Assembly (NCBI GenBank): GCA_037176725.1
Contig: JAZBRS010000026.1
Span: forward strand, 148,315,501 to 148,379,500
Direction: 5' to 3'
Source of the DNA: Posidonia oceanica
Taxonomy: Eukaryota > Streptophyta > Magnoliopsida > Alismatales > Posidoniaceae
DNA: 64,000 nt
The position numbers and the translations under genes were made by a program. Of the stretch, positions 33,980 through 44,146 are shown piece by piece (the stretch's first letter is position 1; the number at the start of each line of letters is the position of its first letter). The notes beneath the pieces were generated by a model. The model saw nothing but the letters and a program-made list of their open reading frames with translations, did not search any database and was not told the DNA's origin.

Positions 33980-35350
33980 TCAGCAGTTGATAACAGAACA
34001 TAGCAATTAAGCACAAATAAACAAAGGGAATTGGCAGCAGTCCGACGAATGCGGGGGCGAGGGCCGGCAGGAGATCTGGACCGGCGCAGCTTGAGTGTCG
34101 TCAATGCACTCTGCTGGGGAGAAGTACTGCCTCAGGGCCTGAGTGTGTTGCAGAGCGGAGAGATTGATGGAAGAGGAAAGGAATGAAAGAGGATGCATGT
34201 ATGCATGATGCAGGTGATATGCTTATGATGATGAGTATTAGGCTTAGATGAATGAGCATGCTTGGATAAATGAGTATGCTTGGATAGAATGAGTATGCTT
34301 GGATAGAATGAGTATGCTTGGATGGAATGAGTATGCTTGGATGCCCTCAGCATACGGAGTGCTTTGGTGCCTGCTGCGAAGGAAAGGGAGTGGTCCCTGA
34401 CTCATTGGGCCCTACCTAGACTCTTGGCTTGCTGGTGGCGCTCCGGAACGGGTTGTTGGCATTATACGGGTGGTGGTGTGGTGAGGACTGGCTATTGGCC
34501 AAAACTCTCAGGACCTACACCTATTCTTTCAGCTCTCTTTTTTTGATTGATTTCTCCCTCATAGGTATGCAGTCTTTCTCTGTCCCTAGCCAAGAGAAGG
34601 GTGAGTGTTCGCTCTTGAAGGGATGTGGTAGACCCTTTTAGGCTTGACATGCTGGGGATCTCTAGTGAGGCATGGGGGATAGCGGTGCCTGTGTTTTTCG
34701 GGCTACATTTTGCCCTTTTTCTTGTTTTTTGCTTTGCTTGCTTTTTCCCTTTTTTTTTTTGGGTTTTTGTTCTATCCCTTTTCTCTTTTTTTTTTTTGCT
34801 TGTTGTTTTGCTTTTCTCTTTTTTTTTTCAGGCTTTTGCTATCCCCATTTTGGTGGCAAAAGAAGGGTGCTTGGATTGTAATGGATTTAGGCTTTGGGTC
34901 TGCTGTGTGATGGGTAGAAGGAGCAGGGTTAGACTGCACACCCCTATCTCTAGGGCCGGCTTCTGTCTTCGTCTTCTGTTCCTTGGATGTGCCCAAACCT
35001 AGGTGTTTACTCTCGCTTTTTCCAGACTCACATCCTAACATTCTTTCTCCCTCAGAGGTGTATGTCCTTGCGAGATTAGGCGGTTCGCCTGTCCTCGTTG
35101 GTGGTGGCTGCTTTACTAGCTAAGACATCTGAGTAGTGCTAGGTGAGGTAGGACGACTCTTTCCAGAGCAGGCAAGCACTTCCGGTTTTCATCACCGGGC
35201 CGAAGATACAATGCTTGAGAGGATGACGATGATGATTTTGGAGAGAGAGAATGCAAGAGTTGAAAGGATGACGATGATGATTTGAAATAGAGGTTGCAAG
35301 AGGTGAGAATGCAAGTGGGAGAAGGGCATCTGCAACGGGGCCGCTTTCGG
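33980..35350 (-). other. Spacer between integrase and ORF3 of Element B
   Basis: No coding sequence is supported. It contains a 19-bp tandem repeat (GAGTATGCTTGGATAGAAT, about five copies, 34250-34345), two long T runs on the + strand (34745-34830) and a doubled GGATGACGATGATGATTT segment (35222-35285). Parts align with 8640-9115 of Element A, so the spacer is an old component of the family. Confidence 0.6.
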
Positions 35351-36997
35351 CTACTGATAGTACTTCTTCAGATAGCAAACGTTGACGGGCTCAGACTGCT
35401 CGACTCGGTCGATATCCTCAAGAGTTACAGCGCTTCCCGAAAAGATCTGCTTGACCACAAAGGGGCCACACCAATTGGGTCGGAATTTCCCTCGACCGTC
35501 AGGCAAGTGAATGGCACGCAAGACAAGGTCCCCTGGCTGAAAGCTTCTGGGCTGGACCTTCTTCAAGAATGCTCTGGCCATCCACTTCTGATAGCAGTGA
35601 GCGTTGTGCATAGCTTGCAGTCTGCGCTCATCAATTAAGTTCAGTTGGATGCAGCGGTCTTCGACCCATTCTGCCTCTTCCAACTCAGCTTCTCGTAGGA
35701 TCCGCAGAGAGGGGATCTCTACTTCAACAGGCAACACCGCTTCCATTCCGTACACCAGAGAGTACGGGGTGGCTCCTGTAGAGGTCCGGATTGATGTCCT
35801 GTACGCCCAGAGCGCGTACGGGAGCTTGTCGTGCCAATCCTTGTGGGTTTCTGCCATTTTCTTCAGAATCTTGACAATGTTCTTGTTTGCAGACTCCACA
35901 GCTCCGTTCATCTGTGGCCGATAGGGCGAGGATCGATGATGCTTGATCTTGAGACTTTGCAGGTATTCCTCAGTCCTTTTGGCAATGAAGTTTGTGCCAT
36001 TATCGGAGATGACTGAGTGCGGGACCCCATATCGGGCAACGATATTGTTTCTGATAAATTTTTCTGTTGCCACAGCGGTGACTGTTCTGTAAGAGGCTGC
36101 TTCCACCCACTTGGTAAAGTAATCGATCGCTACCAGAATGTAACGATGACCATTTGAAGCAGCAGGGTGGATGGCGCCAATGACATCGATCCCCCAGGTG
36201 GAGAAAGGCCATGGCGAAGACATGTTGTGCAGCTGATGTGGAGGGGCCTTGATGAAGTTACCATGAATCTGACAGTTGTGGCATCTACGCACGAACTGGC
36301 AGCAGTCGGCTTCCATGGTTTGCCAGAAATATCCTTGAAGCATAATCTTCTTGGCCAGGAGGACGCCGTTCATGTGCGGGCCACAGGTCCCCGCATGCAC
36401 TTGGAGCATCAGCGTGTCAGCCTCCGATTTGCTCAAGCAGCGCAGTAGCATCTGATTATATGACCTTCTGTACAGCTGCCCAGCCCCCAACACATACTTT
36501 GACGCCAGATGCGCCAAAGTTTTCTTGTCCGCTGCCGTGGTATCAGGAGGAAAACTACCAGACTCCAGAAAAGATTTTATATCTTGATACCAGGGCTGCC
36601 CCTCTGCTGGATCTGCTTCTTCTATGCTCATGCAGTATGCAGGCTGCTCGATGCGAGTGACTGATACATCCACTGCGCTATCTTCTGAAATGGTGAGCCA
36701 GGATGCCAGGGTTGCTAGTGCGTCTGCATACGCATTCTTTGCTCTGTTCATGTATGTGAAGCAGATGCTCTCAAATTCTTCCATCAGCCTCAGCAGGTGT
36801 TCGTGATACGGCACAAGCTTGGGATTTTTTGTCCTCCAGTCGCTGTTCACTTGAGAAATTACCAGCATGGCATCACCGTGCACATGCAGCTTCTGCGCCT
36901 CATGTTCGAGGGCGACTTTCAACCCTAGAATGCATGCTTCGTACTCTGCTTCATTGTTTGTGCATGCGAAAGTCAGCTTCCTCGCGAAGGGAATCAT
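35351..36997 (-). CDS. Element B polyprotein, C-terminal part: second RNase H and integrase
   Basis: This is a continuation of the RT frame after the TAG at 37000-36998. Residues 1-100 complete a second RNase H (TNNEAEYEA, HGDAMLVISQ, AYADALA) whose first strand YFDGA lies in the previous segment. Integrase follows: zinc finger H201/H208/C239/C242, then catalytic D271 (GIDVIG), D332 (SDNGTNF) and E368 (GAVESANK), with 35 residues between the second D and E as usual. The C-terminal region has GDLVLR and GPFVV, typical of gypsy integrase ends. It would cut and join element cDNA into host DNA, making 5-bp duplications like those seen here. All catalytic residues are present. The final stop is at 35351. 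It depends on the upstream frame for expression. Confidence 0.93.
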   Translation of the reverse strand: MIPFARKLTFACTNNEAEYEACILGLKVALEHEAQKLHVHGDAMLVISQVNSDWRTKNPKLVPYHEHLLRLMEEFESICFTYMNRAKNAYADALATLASWLTISEDSAVDVSVTRIEQPAYCMSIEEADPAEGQPWYQDIKSFLESGSFPPDTTAADKKTLAHLASKYVLGAGQLYRRSYNQMLLRCLSKSEADTLMLQVHAGTCGPHMNGVLLAKKIMLQGYFWQTMEADCCQFVRRCHNCQIHGNFIKAPPHQLHNMSSPWPFSTWGIDVIGAIHPAASNGHRYILVAIDYFTKWVEAASYRTVTAVATEKFIRNNIVARYGVPHSVISDNGTNFIAKRTEEYLQSLKIKHHRSSPYRPQMNGAVESANKNIVKILKKMAETHKDWHDKLPYALWAYRTSIRTSTGATPYSLVYGMEAVLPVEVEIPSLRILREAELEEAEWVEDRCIQLNLIDERRLQAMHNAHCYQKWMARAFLKKVQPRSFQPGDLVLRAIHLPDGRGKFRPNWCGPFVVKQIFSGSAVTLEDIDRVEQSEPVNVCYLKKYYQ

Positions 36998-39271
36998 CTA
37001 TCCCTGGGGCGTGGTCAATACTGTGCCTACGCCTCGGCCCTTTTTGTTGACTGCACCATCGAAGTAGAGCTGCCATTCCTCTCTTTTCTCAGGATCTTTC
37101 TGCTCAGAGTCCTCCATTGCAAAGAGAATGTCTTCATCAAGGAACTGCGTCTGGAGGGGTTGGTATTCAGGCAGAGGAAGGTCAGCAAGATGGTCTGCCA
37201 TGGCCTGACCCTTCATGGATTTCTGTGTGACAAAGGTGATGTCGTACTGAGACAATAACACCTGCCACTTAGCACATCTGCCCACCATGGCCGGCTTTTG
37301 GAAAAGGAACTTGATAGGATCATGCCGGCATAAGAGCTGTACTGGGTATGCCATCATGTAGTGCCTTAGTTTCTGTGCAGCCCAGACAAGGGACAAACAG
37401 GTCTTCTCTAGTGTACTGTACCTGGCTTCGCATTCATTAAACTTCTTGCTCAGGTAATAGATGGCGCGCTCCTTCCTACCAGATTCGTCATGTTGGCCTA
37501 AGACGGCGCCCATGGAATGCTGCGTGGTAGAAAGGTAGAGAAGCAAGGGTCTCCCTGGTGTAGGCGGGACCAGGACAGGAGGCTTGATCAGCAGCTGCTT
37601 GATCTTGGCAAATGCAGCCTGACACTCCTCGCTCCAGTGAATCTGCGCATTCTTCTTCAAGAGCTTGAATATGGGCTCGCAGATGGGCGTAAGCTGTGCA
37701 ATAAAGCGACTGATATATTGTAAACGCCCAAGCAGACTTCTGACTTCTTTTTCAGTCCTGGGGGGTGGCATGTCCACGATGGCTTGTGCTTTCAACGGGT
37801 CCACCTCAATCCCCCTTTGGCTAACAATGTAGCCGAGCAATTTGCCAGAAGACACCCCGAATACGCACTTCTTGGGATTCAGGCGCAGCTTGTACTTCCA
37901 TAGACGGTCAAAGAGCTTTTTGAGACAGGTAAGATGATCTTCAGGCTCTTTGCTTTTAGCAATCATGTCGTCTACATAGACCTCTACTTCTTGGTGCATG
38001 AGGTCGTGGAACAGCGCAGTCATGGCCCTCTGATAGGTCGCACCAGCATTTTTCAGGCCGAACGGCATGACTTGGTAGCAGAAGACTCCCCAAGGGGTGA
38101 TGAATGAAGTCTTTTCCATGTCTTCTTCTGCCATTTTGATTTGATTGTATCCAGAAAAGCCGTCCATGAAGGAGAGCATCTTGTGGCCCGCTGTATTGTC
38201 GACTAGGACGTCAATGTGAGGCAATGGAAAGTCGTCCTTGGGACTCGCCTTGTTCAGGTCCCTGTAGTCGATGCAGATCCGGATTCGGCCATCTTTCTTG
38301 GGCACAGGTACAATATTTGCCAGCCATCCAGGATAAAGAACGACCTTCAGAAAGTCGACGCTGAGCTGCTTCATTATCTCTTGCTTGATCATGAGCAGCC
38401 ACTGTGGTCGCCATCTTCTTAGTTTCTGCTTCACTGGCTTGGCATCCGGGTTTAAGGGCAGATTGTGCACCACTACTTCTATGTCAAGGCCGACCATATC
38501 CTCGTAACTCCAGGCGAAGACATCCGCGTATTCTTTCAGGAATGCGATGAACTCTGCTCGAGCCTGGGAGGACAGCTGGGCACTGATACGAACTTCTCTG
38601 ACTTCCTCAGCTGTGCCGATGTTGACAACCTCTGTTTCTTCTTCAACATGGAGGTTGGGGCCTTCTGGGTCGTCGTCACAGGGCCGGAACTCGGGCAATG
38701 ATTCATCAGTCTCATCCATGCCCGTATCATCCTCCTCTCCATAAGCAATAAGTTCCGAGAGGATCTCTTTCTCAAAGGAAGGGCTTGTAATGTCAAAAGA
38801 GTGCATGTGTTCCACTGCTTGGCCCTGGTGACGCTTCAGGATGGTCACGCTTACTCGAGTGTTCTTGTAGCCTCGGTGCGCGACCTCCGTCCCAGCAACT
38901 CCTTCTGCTGTTTGCTCTGGCCTGACTAATTCTGCTGGGTGCTCTGCTGATTCTGCTGAGGGCCTTGCTGATTCTGCTGAGGGCCTTGCTGATTGTTCTG
39001 CTGCTGAGGCTGCTGACAGTTCTGTTACTGATTCTGCTTTCTGCTCTGTTACTGCTGTTGCTTGCACTGCTGATGCTTCCTCCTCCGGGTCTTCCAGTGT
39101 GCTTGCAGAGGATATGCCAGACTGGCGGCTGATCTGAGCACTGCCGCTCGATATACTGCTCAAGTGAGGCATGGGTTGCACAAACCACCTAAACCCGCCT
39201 TCTGGTTGAAGAGTAATGAGCTCATCTGGTCTAGGGGAGTCCGGCGCTGCTAAGTCTTCTTCCAGGACCAT
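36998..39271 (-). CDS. Element B polyprotein, RT and first RNase H
   Basis: Residues 1-235 are the acidic, Ala/Ser/Glu-rich linker with a small internal repeat (RPSAES twice). RT covers about 236-500: VPVPKKDGRIRICIDYRDLN, SFMDGFSGYNQI, MPFGLKNAGATYQRAM and the catalytic YVDD at 432-435 (about 37978-37967), then LGYIVSQRGIEVDP. RNase H1 covers about 560-700 (LLLYLSTTQHSMGAVLG, YYLSKKFNECEARYSTLEKTC). The segment ends as the second RNase H begins (LYFDGA). It is followed in frame by TAG at 37000-36998 where the context suggests a former CAG. RT motifs are intact. The start codon used in the segment is arbitrary, since the product would be cut from a larger polyprotein. Confidence 0.93.
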   Translation of the reverse strand: MVLEEDLAAPDSPRPDELITLQPEGGFRWFVQPMPHLSSISSGSAQISRQSGISSASTLEDPEEEASAVQATAVTEQKAESVTELSAASAAEQSARPSAESARPSAESAEHPAELVRPEQTAEGVAGTEVAHRGYKNTRVSVTILKRHQGQAVEHMHSFDITSPSFEKEILSELIAYGEEDDTGMDETDESLPEFRPCDDDPEGPNLHVEEETEVVNIGTAEEVREVRISAQLSSQARAEFIAFLKEYADVFAWSYEDMVGLDIEVVVHNLPLNPDAKPVKQKLRRWRPQWLLMIKQEIMKQLSVDFLKVVLYPGWLANIVPVPKKDGRIRICIDYRDLNKASPKDDFPLPHIDVLVDNTAGHKMLSFMDGFSGYNQIKMAEEDMEKTSFITPWGVFCYQVMPFGLKNAGATYQRAMTALFHDLMHQEVEVYVDDMIAKSKEPEDHLTCLKKLFDRLWKYKLRLNPKKCVFGVSSGKLLGYIVSQRGIEVDPLKAQAIVDMPPPRTEKEVRSLLGRLQYISRFIAQLTPICEPIFKLLKKNAQIHWSEECQAAFAKIKQLLIKPPVLVPPTPGRPLLLYLSTTQHSMGAVLGQHDESGRKERAIYYLSKKFNECEARYSTLEKTCLSLVWAAQKLRHYMMAYPVQLLCRHDPIKFLFQKPAMVGRCAKWQVLLSQYDITFVTQKSMKGQAMADHLADLPLPEYQPLQTQFLDEDILFAMEDSEQKDPEKREEWQLYFDGAVNKKGRGVGTVLTTPQG

Positions 39272-39289
39272 GATAGAGGCATGGTCTTC

Positions 39290-39961
39290 TTACAGAGGAG
39301 GGTCCGTAACCACGGCTTTCCCTTTCCTTTCTGCGGCTTGATGCTCTGCCAGGTCTTCCGCTATCGACTTGATTTGTTCTTGATAGAGTAGCTCTAAGTC
39401 GGACATCCAAGAATCGACCTGGGCTTCTATCGCCACCCCTTCTTCCTCGTCCGAGGGGGAGTCGACGTAGTAGGCGCCGGGGGCCTGCGGCACTGGCCCG
39501 GCTGCAAGACAGATTGCTGCCCTTGGAATCTGCATGATCTGGTTCACGGGCGCGTCCGATGGCGACAACTCTAATGTAGAAGGCCCAAATAGACAAGTCA
39601 ACGGTGCCATAGATGGATATGCTGCCAGGGTCACTGTTGGAGAGTAAGCAGGGGTGCTCTTCAGAGGGCTCAAGGGCCCGGAGAGTGTAGTGCTCAGTTG
39701 GCCTTTTGTATCGGGCCGTAACTGAGAGAGTGCAGCCTCTGACGCCATGGGGTCTTGCCATGAGAGCTGCTGCTGGTTGTCAGGAGGATGCGAAGCGGAC
39801 TGCGCCTGCTGCATTCCTGGAGGTGTGGATGCTGAAGCGGGCTGAGCCGCGCTGTTGACTGTATTGATTAACTGCCCCTCCAGAGATAGGGACAGTGGCA
39901 CTGATGTTTCTGTGACCGCTGGTAGCATGCTTGGTTCTGCCAGAAGGAGTGTCTCTGATTC
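39290..39961 (-). CDS. Element B polyprotein, protease-RT linker segment
   Basis: An open segment between TAG (39964-39962) and TAA (39292-39290), in the same frame as protease and RT. It is Pro/Ser/Ala-rich and ends in an acidic block (AYYVDSPSDEEEG, LELLYQEQ, ERKGKAVVTDPP) that aligns with the Element A fragment at about 1020-1200. It has no catalytic motif and is a spacer or a uncharacterised processing product. The TAA that ends it matches a CAA (Gln) in Element A. Confidence 0.8.
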   Translation of the reverse strand, partial: ESETLLLAEPSMLPAVTETSVPLSLSLEGQLINTVNSAAQPASASTPPGMQQAQSASHPPDNQQQLSWQDPMASEAALSQLRPDTKGQLSTTLSGPLSPLKSTPAYSPTVTLAAYPSMAPLTCLFGPSTLELSPSDAPVNQIMQIPRAAICLAAGPVPQAPGAYYVDSPSDEEEGVAIEAQVDSWMSDLELLYQEQIKSIAEDLAEHQAAERKGKAVVTDPPL

Positions 39962-41659
39962 CTACACTGCTGCTGTCTGTACTTGGGAAGCTGATGTGGC
40001 TGCAAAAGAGTGGGAACTTGCCAGTTCTGCCACAGGGCCTGCTGAGCTACCTACTGTTTCTGCTAGAGGAAGAGCTGAATAGATTGACTGTGTGGCCTCT
40101 GCTCTGATCACTGTTTCTGCTGTGCTGGTTGGGACTGCCTCTGTTGTACCAGACTGCTCCTCATCCGAGTAGTAGTCCTCAACACACACCCAATCCTCTG
40201 TCGGTACCGTGTCTTGATCGTCGGTCGATCCCAGGGTTCCTGCACTGGTAAAGTTAGTGAGGTCTCTGGGAATGGCTGGTGCATGGTCCTTGAGCTGGAA
40301 GCAGTGATCTTCGTTGGTCTTGGGCTCGTAGCTGAGGCCTTCAGATTTCCTTCGCTCCACTGCTACGATCGGCTCTGCGATCCCCTGGCCGTGACGCCCG
40401 AGTGGCGTACCCTTTATGTAACCCCACCTGTGACATACATTCTCGACCATTCGAAAGGGGTTGCTGTGAACGGTCAAGGAGTTGACACATTCAAGATCAG
40501 GAATGAAGTTAACCGGCTCACACCGATTAACGCGATATAGGGCTTCAGAAGTCTCGGGGTCAAACGGGATAGATTGCGAAGACACGGGGGAGACTGCTTC
40601 GATCTGCTCCTTCTCAAAGTTCTCCGCCATGACGACAATGACATCGTCGCCGCGACGGTACTTTATCATTCGATGGAGGGTCGAAGGAAGGACCTGATGC
40701 TTGTGGAGCCAAGGACGCCCAAGCAGAAGGTTAAAGTTCGGCTGCAAGTCGACGACATAGAATTCTATGTCGAAGACAACCGGGCCAATAGCGAGAGGAA
40801 TAATCAGAACCCCTAGAGCGTCATGGTGAGTGTTGTCAAAGGCTGTCATTCCCTTCACGGCTGGCGTGATGTCCTCGGCTTTGAATCCGAGCTTGGTTGC
40901 AGTACGCAAGGGGCAGACGTTAAGGCCTGACCCATTATCAACCAGTGTTAGGGGAATGCAAAAATTTTTGAACTGCACCGTGATGAATAGGGGCTGGTTA
41001 TGATTAATCCCCGCCGGAGGCAGCTCATTGCTTGTAAAAGAGATGACCTGGGGCTCCGCAATCAACCCAACCATGCTCTCCAAGGTAGAAGGCTCAATGG
41101 ACTGGGACACACGGGCAGCCTGGAACACACGAAGAAAAGCCTCGCGGTGTTCGGCAGAGGTGTGGATCAAATCCCAGATGGAGATGTCGGCTTTGACCTT
41201 CTTAAGCTGGGAGGTCAAGTCCGCCTTAGGTTGGCTCTTTTTGGCAAGGGGAGGGGTAGTTCTGGCAGGCTCTAAGGGGGTAGTGGCAGGAAGCTGGGTT
41301 ACTACAGGCTGGGTAGGGATTTGGCTAGTTACAGGCTGATCTGGAGTTGGATCTACTATGGGTTGGCTCGAGGGTGGGGGCATAACAGGTCTAGGGTGAG
41401 TTGGCCTAATTGCTAGTGTTGGGGGCCTGTAAACCCTCCCCGATCGCGTTACTTCCGCGCACATCTCTGTGGCGTAGCTGTAAGGGACGCGATGGGTGTC
41501 CAGGGTCAAATCAATGACGACTGGAGCACGTGCTGCGAGCACAGGAGGGGTTACAGGAGGACCTACGGGGTACTGAGGTCTTTCTAATGGGTATGGTTGT
41601 TGGGGTGGGAAGGCTGGGGCAGGTTGAGGTCTGCCTAGAAGGTGTAACTGTAGTCGCCC
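39962..41659 (-). CDS. Element B polyprotein, aspartic protease segment
   Basis: This is the same frame as gag, entered after the gag TAA at 41662-41660. Numbering from the Met at 41542: a Pro-rich lead, a conserved segment near 120-145 (SIWDLIHTSAEHREAFLRVF), then the retroviral-type aspartic protease with active site VDNGSG at D202 and the flap/hydrophobic part LLLGRPWLHKHQVLPSTLH. It would release gag, RT and integrase from the polyprotein. A Ser/Glu-rich tail shared with Element A follows (PLGRHGQGIAEP, TEDWVCVED). It ends at TAG 39964-39962, probably a mutated CAG. Confidence 0.9.
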   Translation of the reverse strand, partial: GRLQLHLLGRPQPAPAFPPQQPYPLERPQYPVGPPVTPPVLAARAPVVIDLTLDTHRVPYSYATEMCAEVTRSGRVYRPPTLAIRPTHPRPVMPPPSSQPIVDPTPDQPVTSQIPTQPVVTQLPATTPLEPARTTPPLAKKSQPKADLTSQLKKVKADISIWDLIHTSAEHREAFLRVFQAARVSQSIEPSTLESMVGLIAEPQVISFTSNELPPAGINHNQPLFITVQFKNFCIPLTLVDNGSGLNVCPLRTATKLGFKAEDITPAVKGMTAFDNTHHDALGVLIIPLAIGPVVFDIEFYVVDLQPNFNLLLGRPWLHKHQVLPSTLHRMIKYRRGDDVIVVMAENFEKEQIEAVSPVSSQSIPFDPETSEALYRVNRCEPVNFIPDLECVNSLTVHSNPFRMVENVCHRWGYIKGTPLGRHGQGIAEPIVAVERRKSEGLSYEPKTNEDHCFQLKDHAPAIPRDLTNFTSAGTLGSTDDQDTVPTEDWVCVEDYYSDEEQSGTTEAVPTSTAETVIRAEATQSIYSALPLAETVGSSAGPVAELASSHSFAATSASQVQTAAV

Positions 41660-44146
41660 TTAGAGGTGAATGGGGGAACTAGGCTGGGCTCTAGCTAGGA
41701 GGTGCACAGAGGATTGAGCCTGGGGAAGCACGGTGGGAGGCGCGAGAGGGCGCTCCGGCCTGGCACGCGGTCGGATCAGGTGAATTCCCGACTCGGAGCC
41801 GGCAACTGCCGCGAGATAGAGACTGACTGGGAAAGGCTCAGAGATGTCAGAGATGAGATTAGAAGGGTCTACTACAGAGGTAGCAGGCCCAGAAGGAAAG
41901 ACAGAGTGGATGCCTGAGGTTCCCGCCCCTCCCGGATAAGTGTGCTCCGGTAAGGGTTGGCGGGTGATGCCAGAATGCGGGGGAACAGCTGAGTGTGCAG
42001 ATGCATGAGTGTGTGCTTGAGTGGAAGCCTCGTGCGTGTCGATCACAATCGTTCCCGATTCGATCAAGTCCTGAATTGCGTTCCGCAGGGAGAAGCAATT
42101 GTCCGTCGAATGCCCGACACTTCGATGGAAATTGCAGAAGAGGTCCGACCTAAACCAATGCGGCAGAGGACTTGGCGGCGGACGAACCTCCGGGAACTTC
42201 AGGAGGGATGCAACCTTCGGCAAGATGACCGTGAGCGGCTCCACCAGTGGGGTGAAACTACGCCTCTCGATGGGTGGCCTTCTTTGCCTTGGGTGTGAGC
42301 CTTGCTGAACCGGTGCGGCAGGATAGACCGGTCTAGCGGTGGTAGTGATGTGTGGTGTGTGTGGATTCCTAGGTGCAGGAGCGTACACCATCTGAGCTGG
42401 GGCAGACCGGGATGGCAAGCGAACAGGCACAGCAGGGGAGTCGACGAATGCAACAGCGGGTTTCGGCGAATCCTTCCTCTTCAGGCTGTTGTTGCTGCTG
42501 CCGCTGTTGTTGTTGGAGGCGCTGCTGTTGGCACTGTTACTGCTGATCACTGCCTGCTTAGCGAACGCAGAGAGAGCTGGGAAGTTGCCACTCCGCAAAG
42601 AACTCTCCACGCGCGCTCCAGCTCTGATGAGTGCCGCAAAAGTAGTGACTGGTTGGATGCTAAGCAGAGCTCCGAGAGATGGCTGCGCCCCTTTGATAAC
42701 GATCTCGATAGACTCCTCGTCAGAGGGTCTATCTCGAACCTGAGAGGCAAGGGCGCGCCAGCGGCCGACGTACTCCCCGAACGGCTTGCCAGAATTCTGC
42801 TTGATTGCGATCAAGTCCGCCCTCTTTGGGACCAGATCGAGGTTGAAGGAGTATTGCTCCAGGAACGCCTGACTGAGGTCGTTCCAAGTCTTGATGGCTG
42901 ACATATCAAGTGATGTGAACCACTTGAGTGCCGGCCCGGTCAAACTTTTCTGGAACAAGCGGATCAGCAACCTCTCGTCAGCCTGAAGCTGAGCGAGATC
43001 ACCGCAATACACCTTCAAGTGTGCTACGGGGCAGCCCCTACCATTATACTTCTCGAAGTCCGGGATCTTGAACTTCGGAGGGAGTACCGCCTCTGGAAAG
43101 CAGCAGAGGTCCCGGAATTGGTAGGTCTGGTGCTCAGTACCCTGCACTAGTCGTAGTGCCTTCTCCAAGACGTCCATCCGGTTATTGATGGGGTCTGGGA
43201 TTGCTGCTGTAGGAGAGGGATCAGCAGGGGTAGCGAGCACATACGCCGAATGGGTCGCACCTAAGTGCTCCTCCGGATCTACCATAGCGTCGCCTGGTGG
43301 AGCGACGGGATGGCCGGCGTATCCGTGCTGGGGGACTGTGTATGCAAGAGTGTATGCAGGATGCTGGACCTGATGCAGAGGAGAAGAGTAGATGCCATGC
43401 TGTGCTGTGATAGGGGTAGGATGACGGAGCACCAGTTGCTGTACAGGCGGAGTGCCAGATAGCGAGCCAGTGGGGTACTGGGCTCCAGCCGGTCCAAAGG
43501 ACTGACCACCAGAGGGAAGTGGAGCATGCTGTGCTAAGTGTTGTGCAGCAGGAGGCGGCAAACGGGCCCCCATCGTCGGAACTGTGAGCAGTTGAGACGA
43601 TGGTCGAGGCGGAGGTGTGGAGGTCGATGCATGGAATGCAGGAACTGGCCTCAGAGGAACCTCAGGAACGACAGGAATAGAAGAAGAACGAACTGATAGA
43701 GCCATGCCCTGTAGTTTCTGGGCAAGCTCCATCAGGTGCTGGTACTGCGCCTCGGGCGTCTCGCCAGTGGGGACGCTGAAGTGCAGTGCCGGCGAAGGCT
43801 GAGAAACAAGTGGCACGGACACAGACTGTCCGGGAGGAAAGGATTCTACAGCAAAGGTCGCAGCGACGGTGGAAGGGATGTCGAAAGCGACGTATCCCTG
43901 GGATGGAGGGGGCAGTGGCGTCTCCGAAACGCGAGTAACGGTCGTCAAGATGGATTTGGCGACCGGATCCGGAGGAAGAGATGCTTGCCACTGTCCCGGG
44001 ATGTACTGAGAACCTAGAGACGTCAGGGGAGGAAACCCTGGCGTCGAAGGGGGAACAAGGGGGACAGAAGGAGCAACCGGAGGGGCCGGAATGGGAACAC
44101 CCTCCGTGACAGGAGTGAAAAGAGGCTCACTAACGTACTGGGCCAT
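41660..44146 (-). CDS. Element B gag (capsid/nucleocapsid)
   Basis: The start is taken at the Met of MAQYVSEPLF (44146). The frame is open to 44269, but the upstream 41 residues lack gag-like character. The first half is Pro/Gln/Ser-rich. The retrotransposon gag domain follows (FKIPDFEKYNGRGCPVAHL, LIRLFQKSLTGPALKWFTSL, FLEQYSFNLDLVPKRADL, GEYVGRWRALASQV). A CxxH-type knuckle CNFHRSVGHSTDNC lies near 42136-42095. The product would form the virus-like particle and bind element RNA. The ORF ends with TAA at 41662-41660; protease follows in the same frame, so this may be an acquired stop rather than a programmed one. Confidence 0.92.
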   Translation of the reverse strand: MAQYVSEPLFTPVTEGVPIPAPPVAPSVPLVPPSTPGFPPLTSLGSQYIPGQWQASLPPDPVAKSILTTVTRVSETPLPPPSQGYVAFDIPSTVAATFAVESFPPGQSVSVPLVSQPSPALHFSVPTGETPEAQYQHLMELAQKLQGMALSVRSSSIPVVPEVPLRPVPAFHASTSTPPPRPSSQLLTVPTMGARLPPPAAQHLAQHAPLPSGGQSFGPAGAQYPTGSLSGTPPVQQLVLRHPTPITAQHGIYSSPLHQVQHPAYTLAYTVPQHGYAGHPVAPPGDAMVDPEEHLGATHSAYVLATPADPSPTAAIPDPINNRMDVLEKALRLVQGTEHQTYQFRDLCCFPEAVLPPKFKIPDFEKYNGRGCPVAHLKVYCGDLAQLQADERLLIRLFQKSLTGPALKWFTSLDMSAIKTWNDLSQAFLEQYSFNLDLVPKRADLIAIKQNSGKPFGEYVGRWRALASQVRDRPSDEESIEIVIKGAQPSLGALLSIQPVTTFAALIRAGARVESSLRSGNFPALSAFAKQAVISSNSANSSASNNNSGSSNNSLKRKDSPKPAVAFVDSPAVPVRLPSRSAPAQMVYAPAPRNPHTPHITTTARPVYPAAPVQQGSHPRQRRPPIERRSFTPLVEPLTVILPKVASLLKFPEVRPPPSPLPHWFRSDLFCNFHRSVGHSTDNCFSLRNAIQDLIESGTIVIDTHEASTQAHTHASAHSAVPPHSGITRQPLPEHTYPGGAGTSGIHSVFPSGPATSVVDPSNLISDISEPFPVSLYLAAVAGSESGIHLIRPRARPERPLAPPTVLPQAQSSVHLLARAQPSSPIHL

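Noticed and set aside
41993..43802. Several plus-strand ORFs (up to 199 codons) across 41700-44000
   Set aside because: They are antisense shadows of the gag coding region of Element B.
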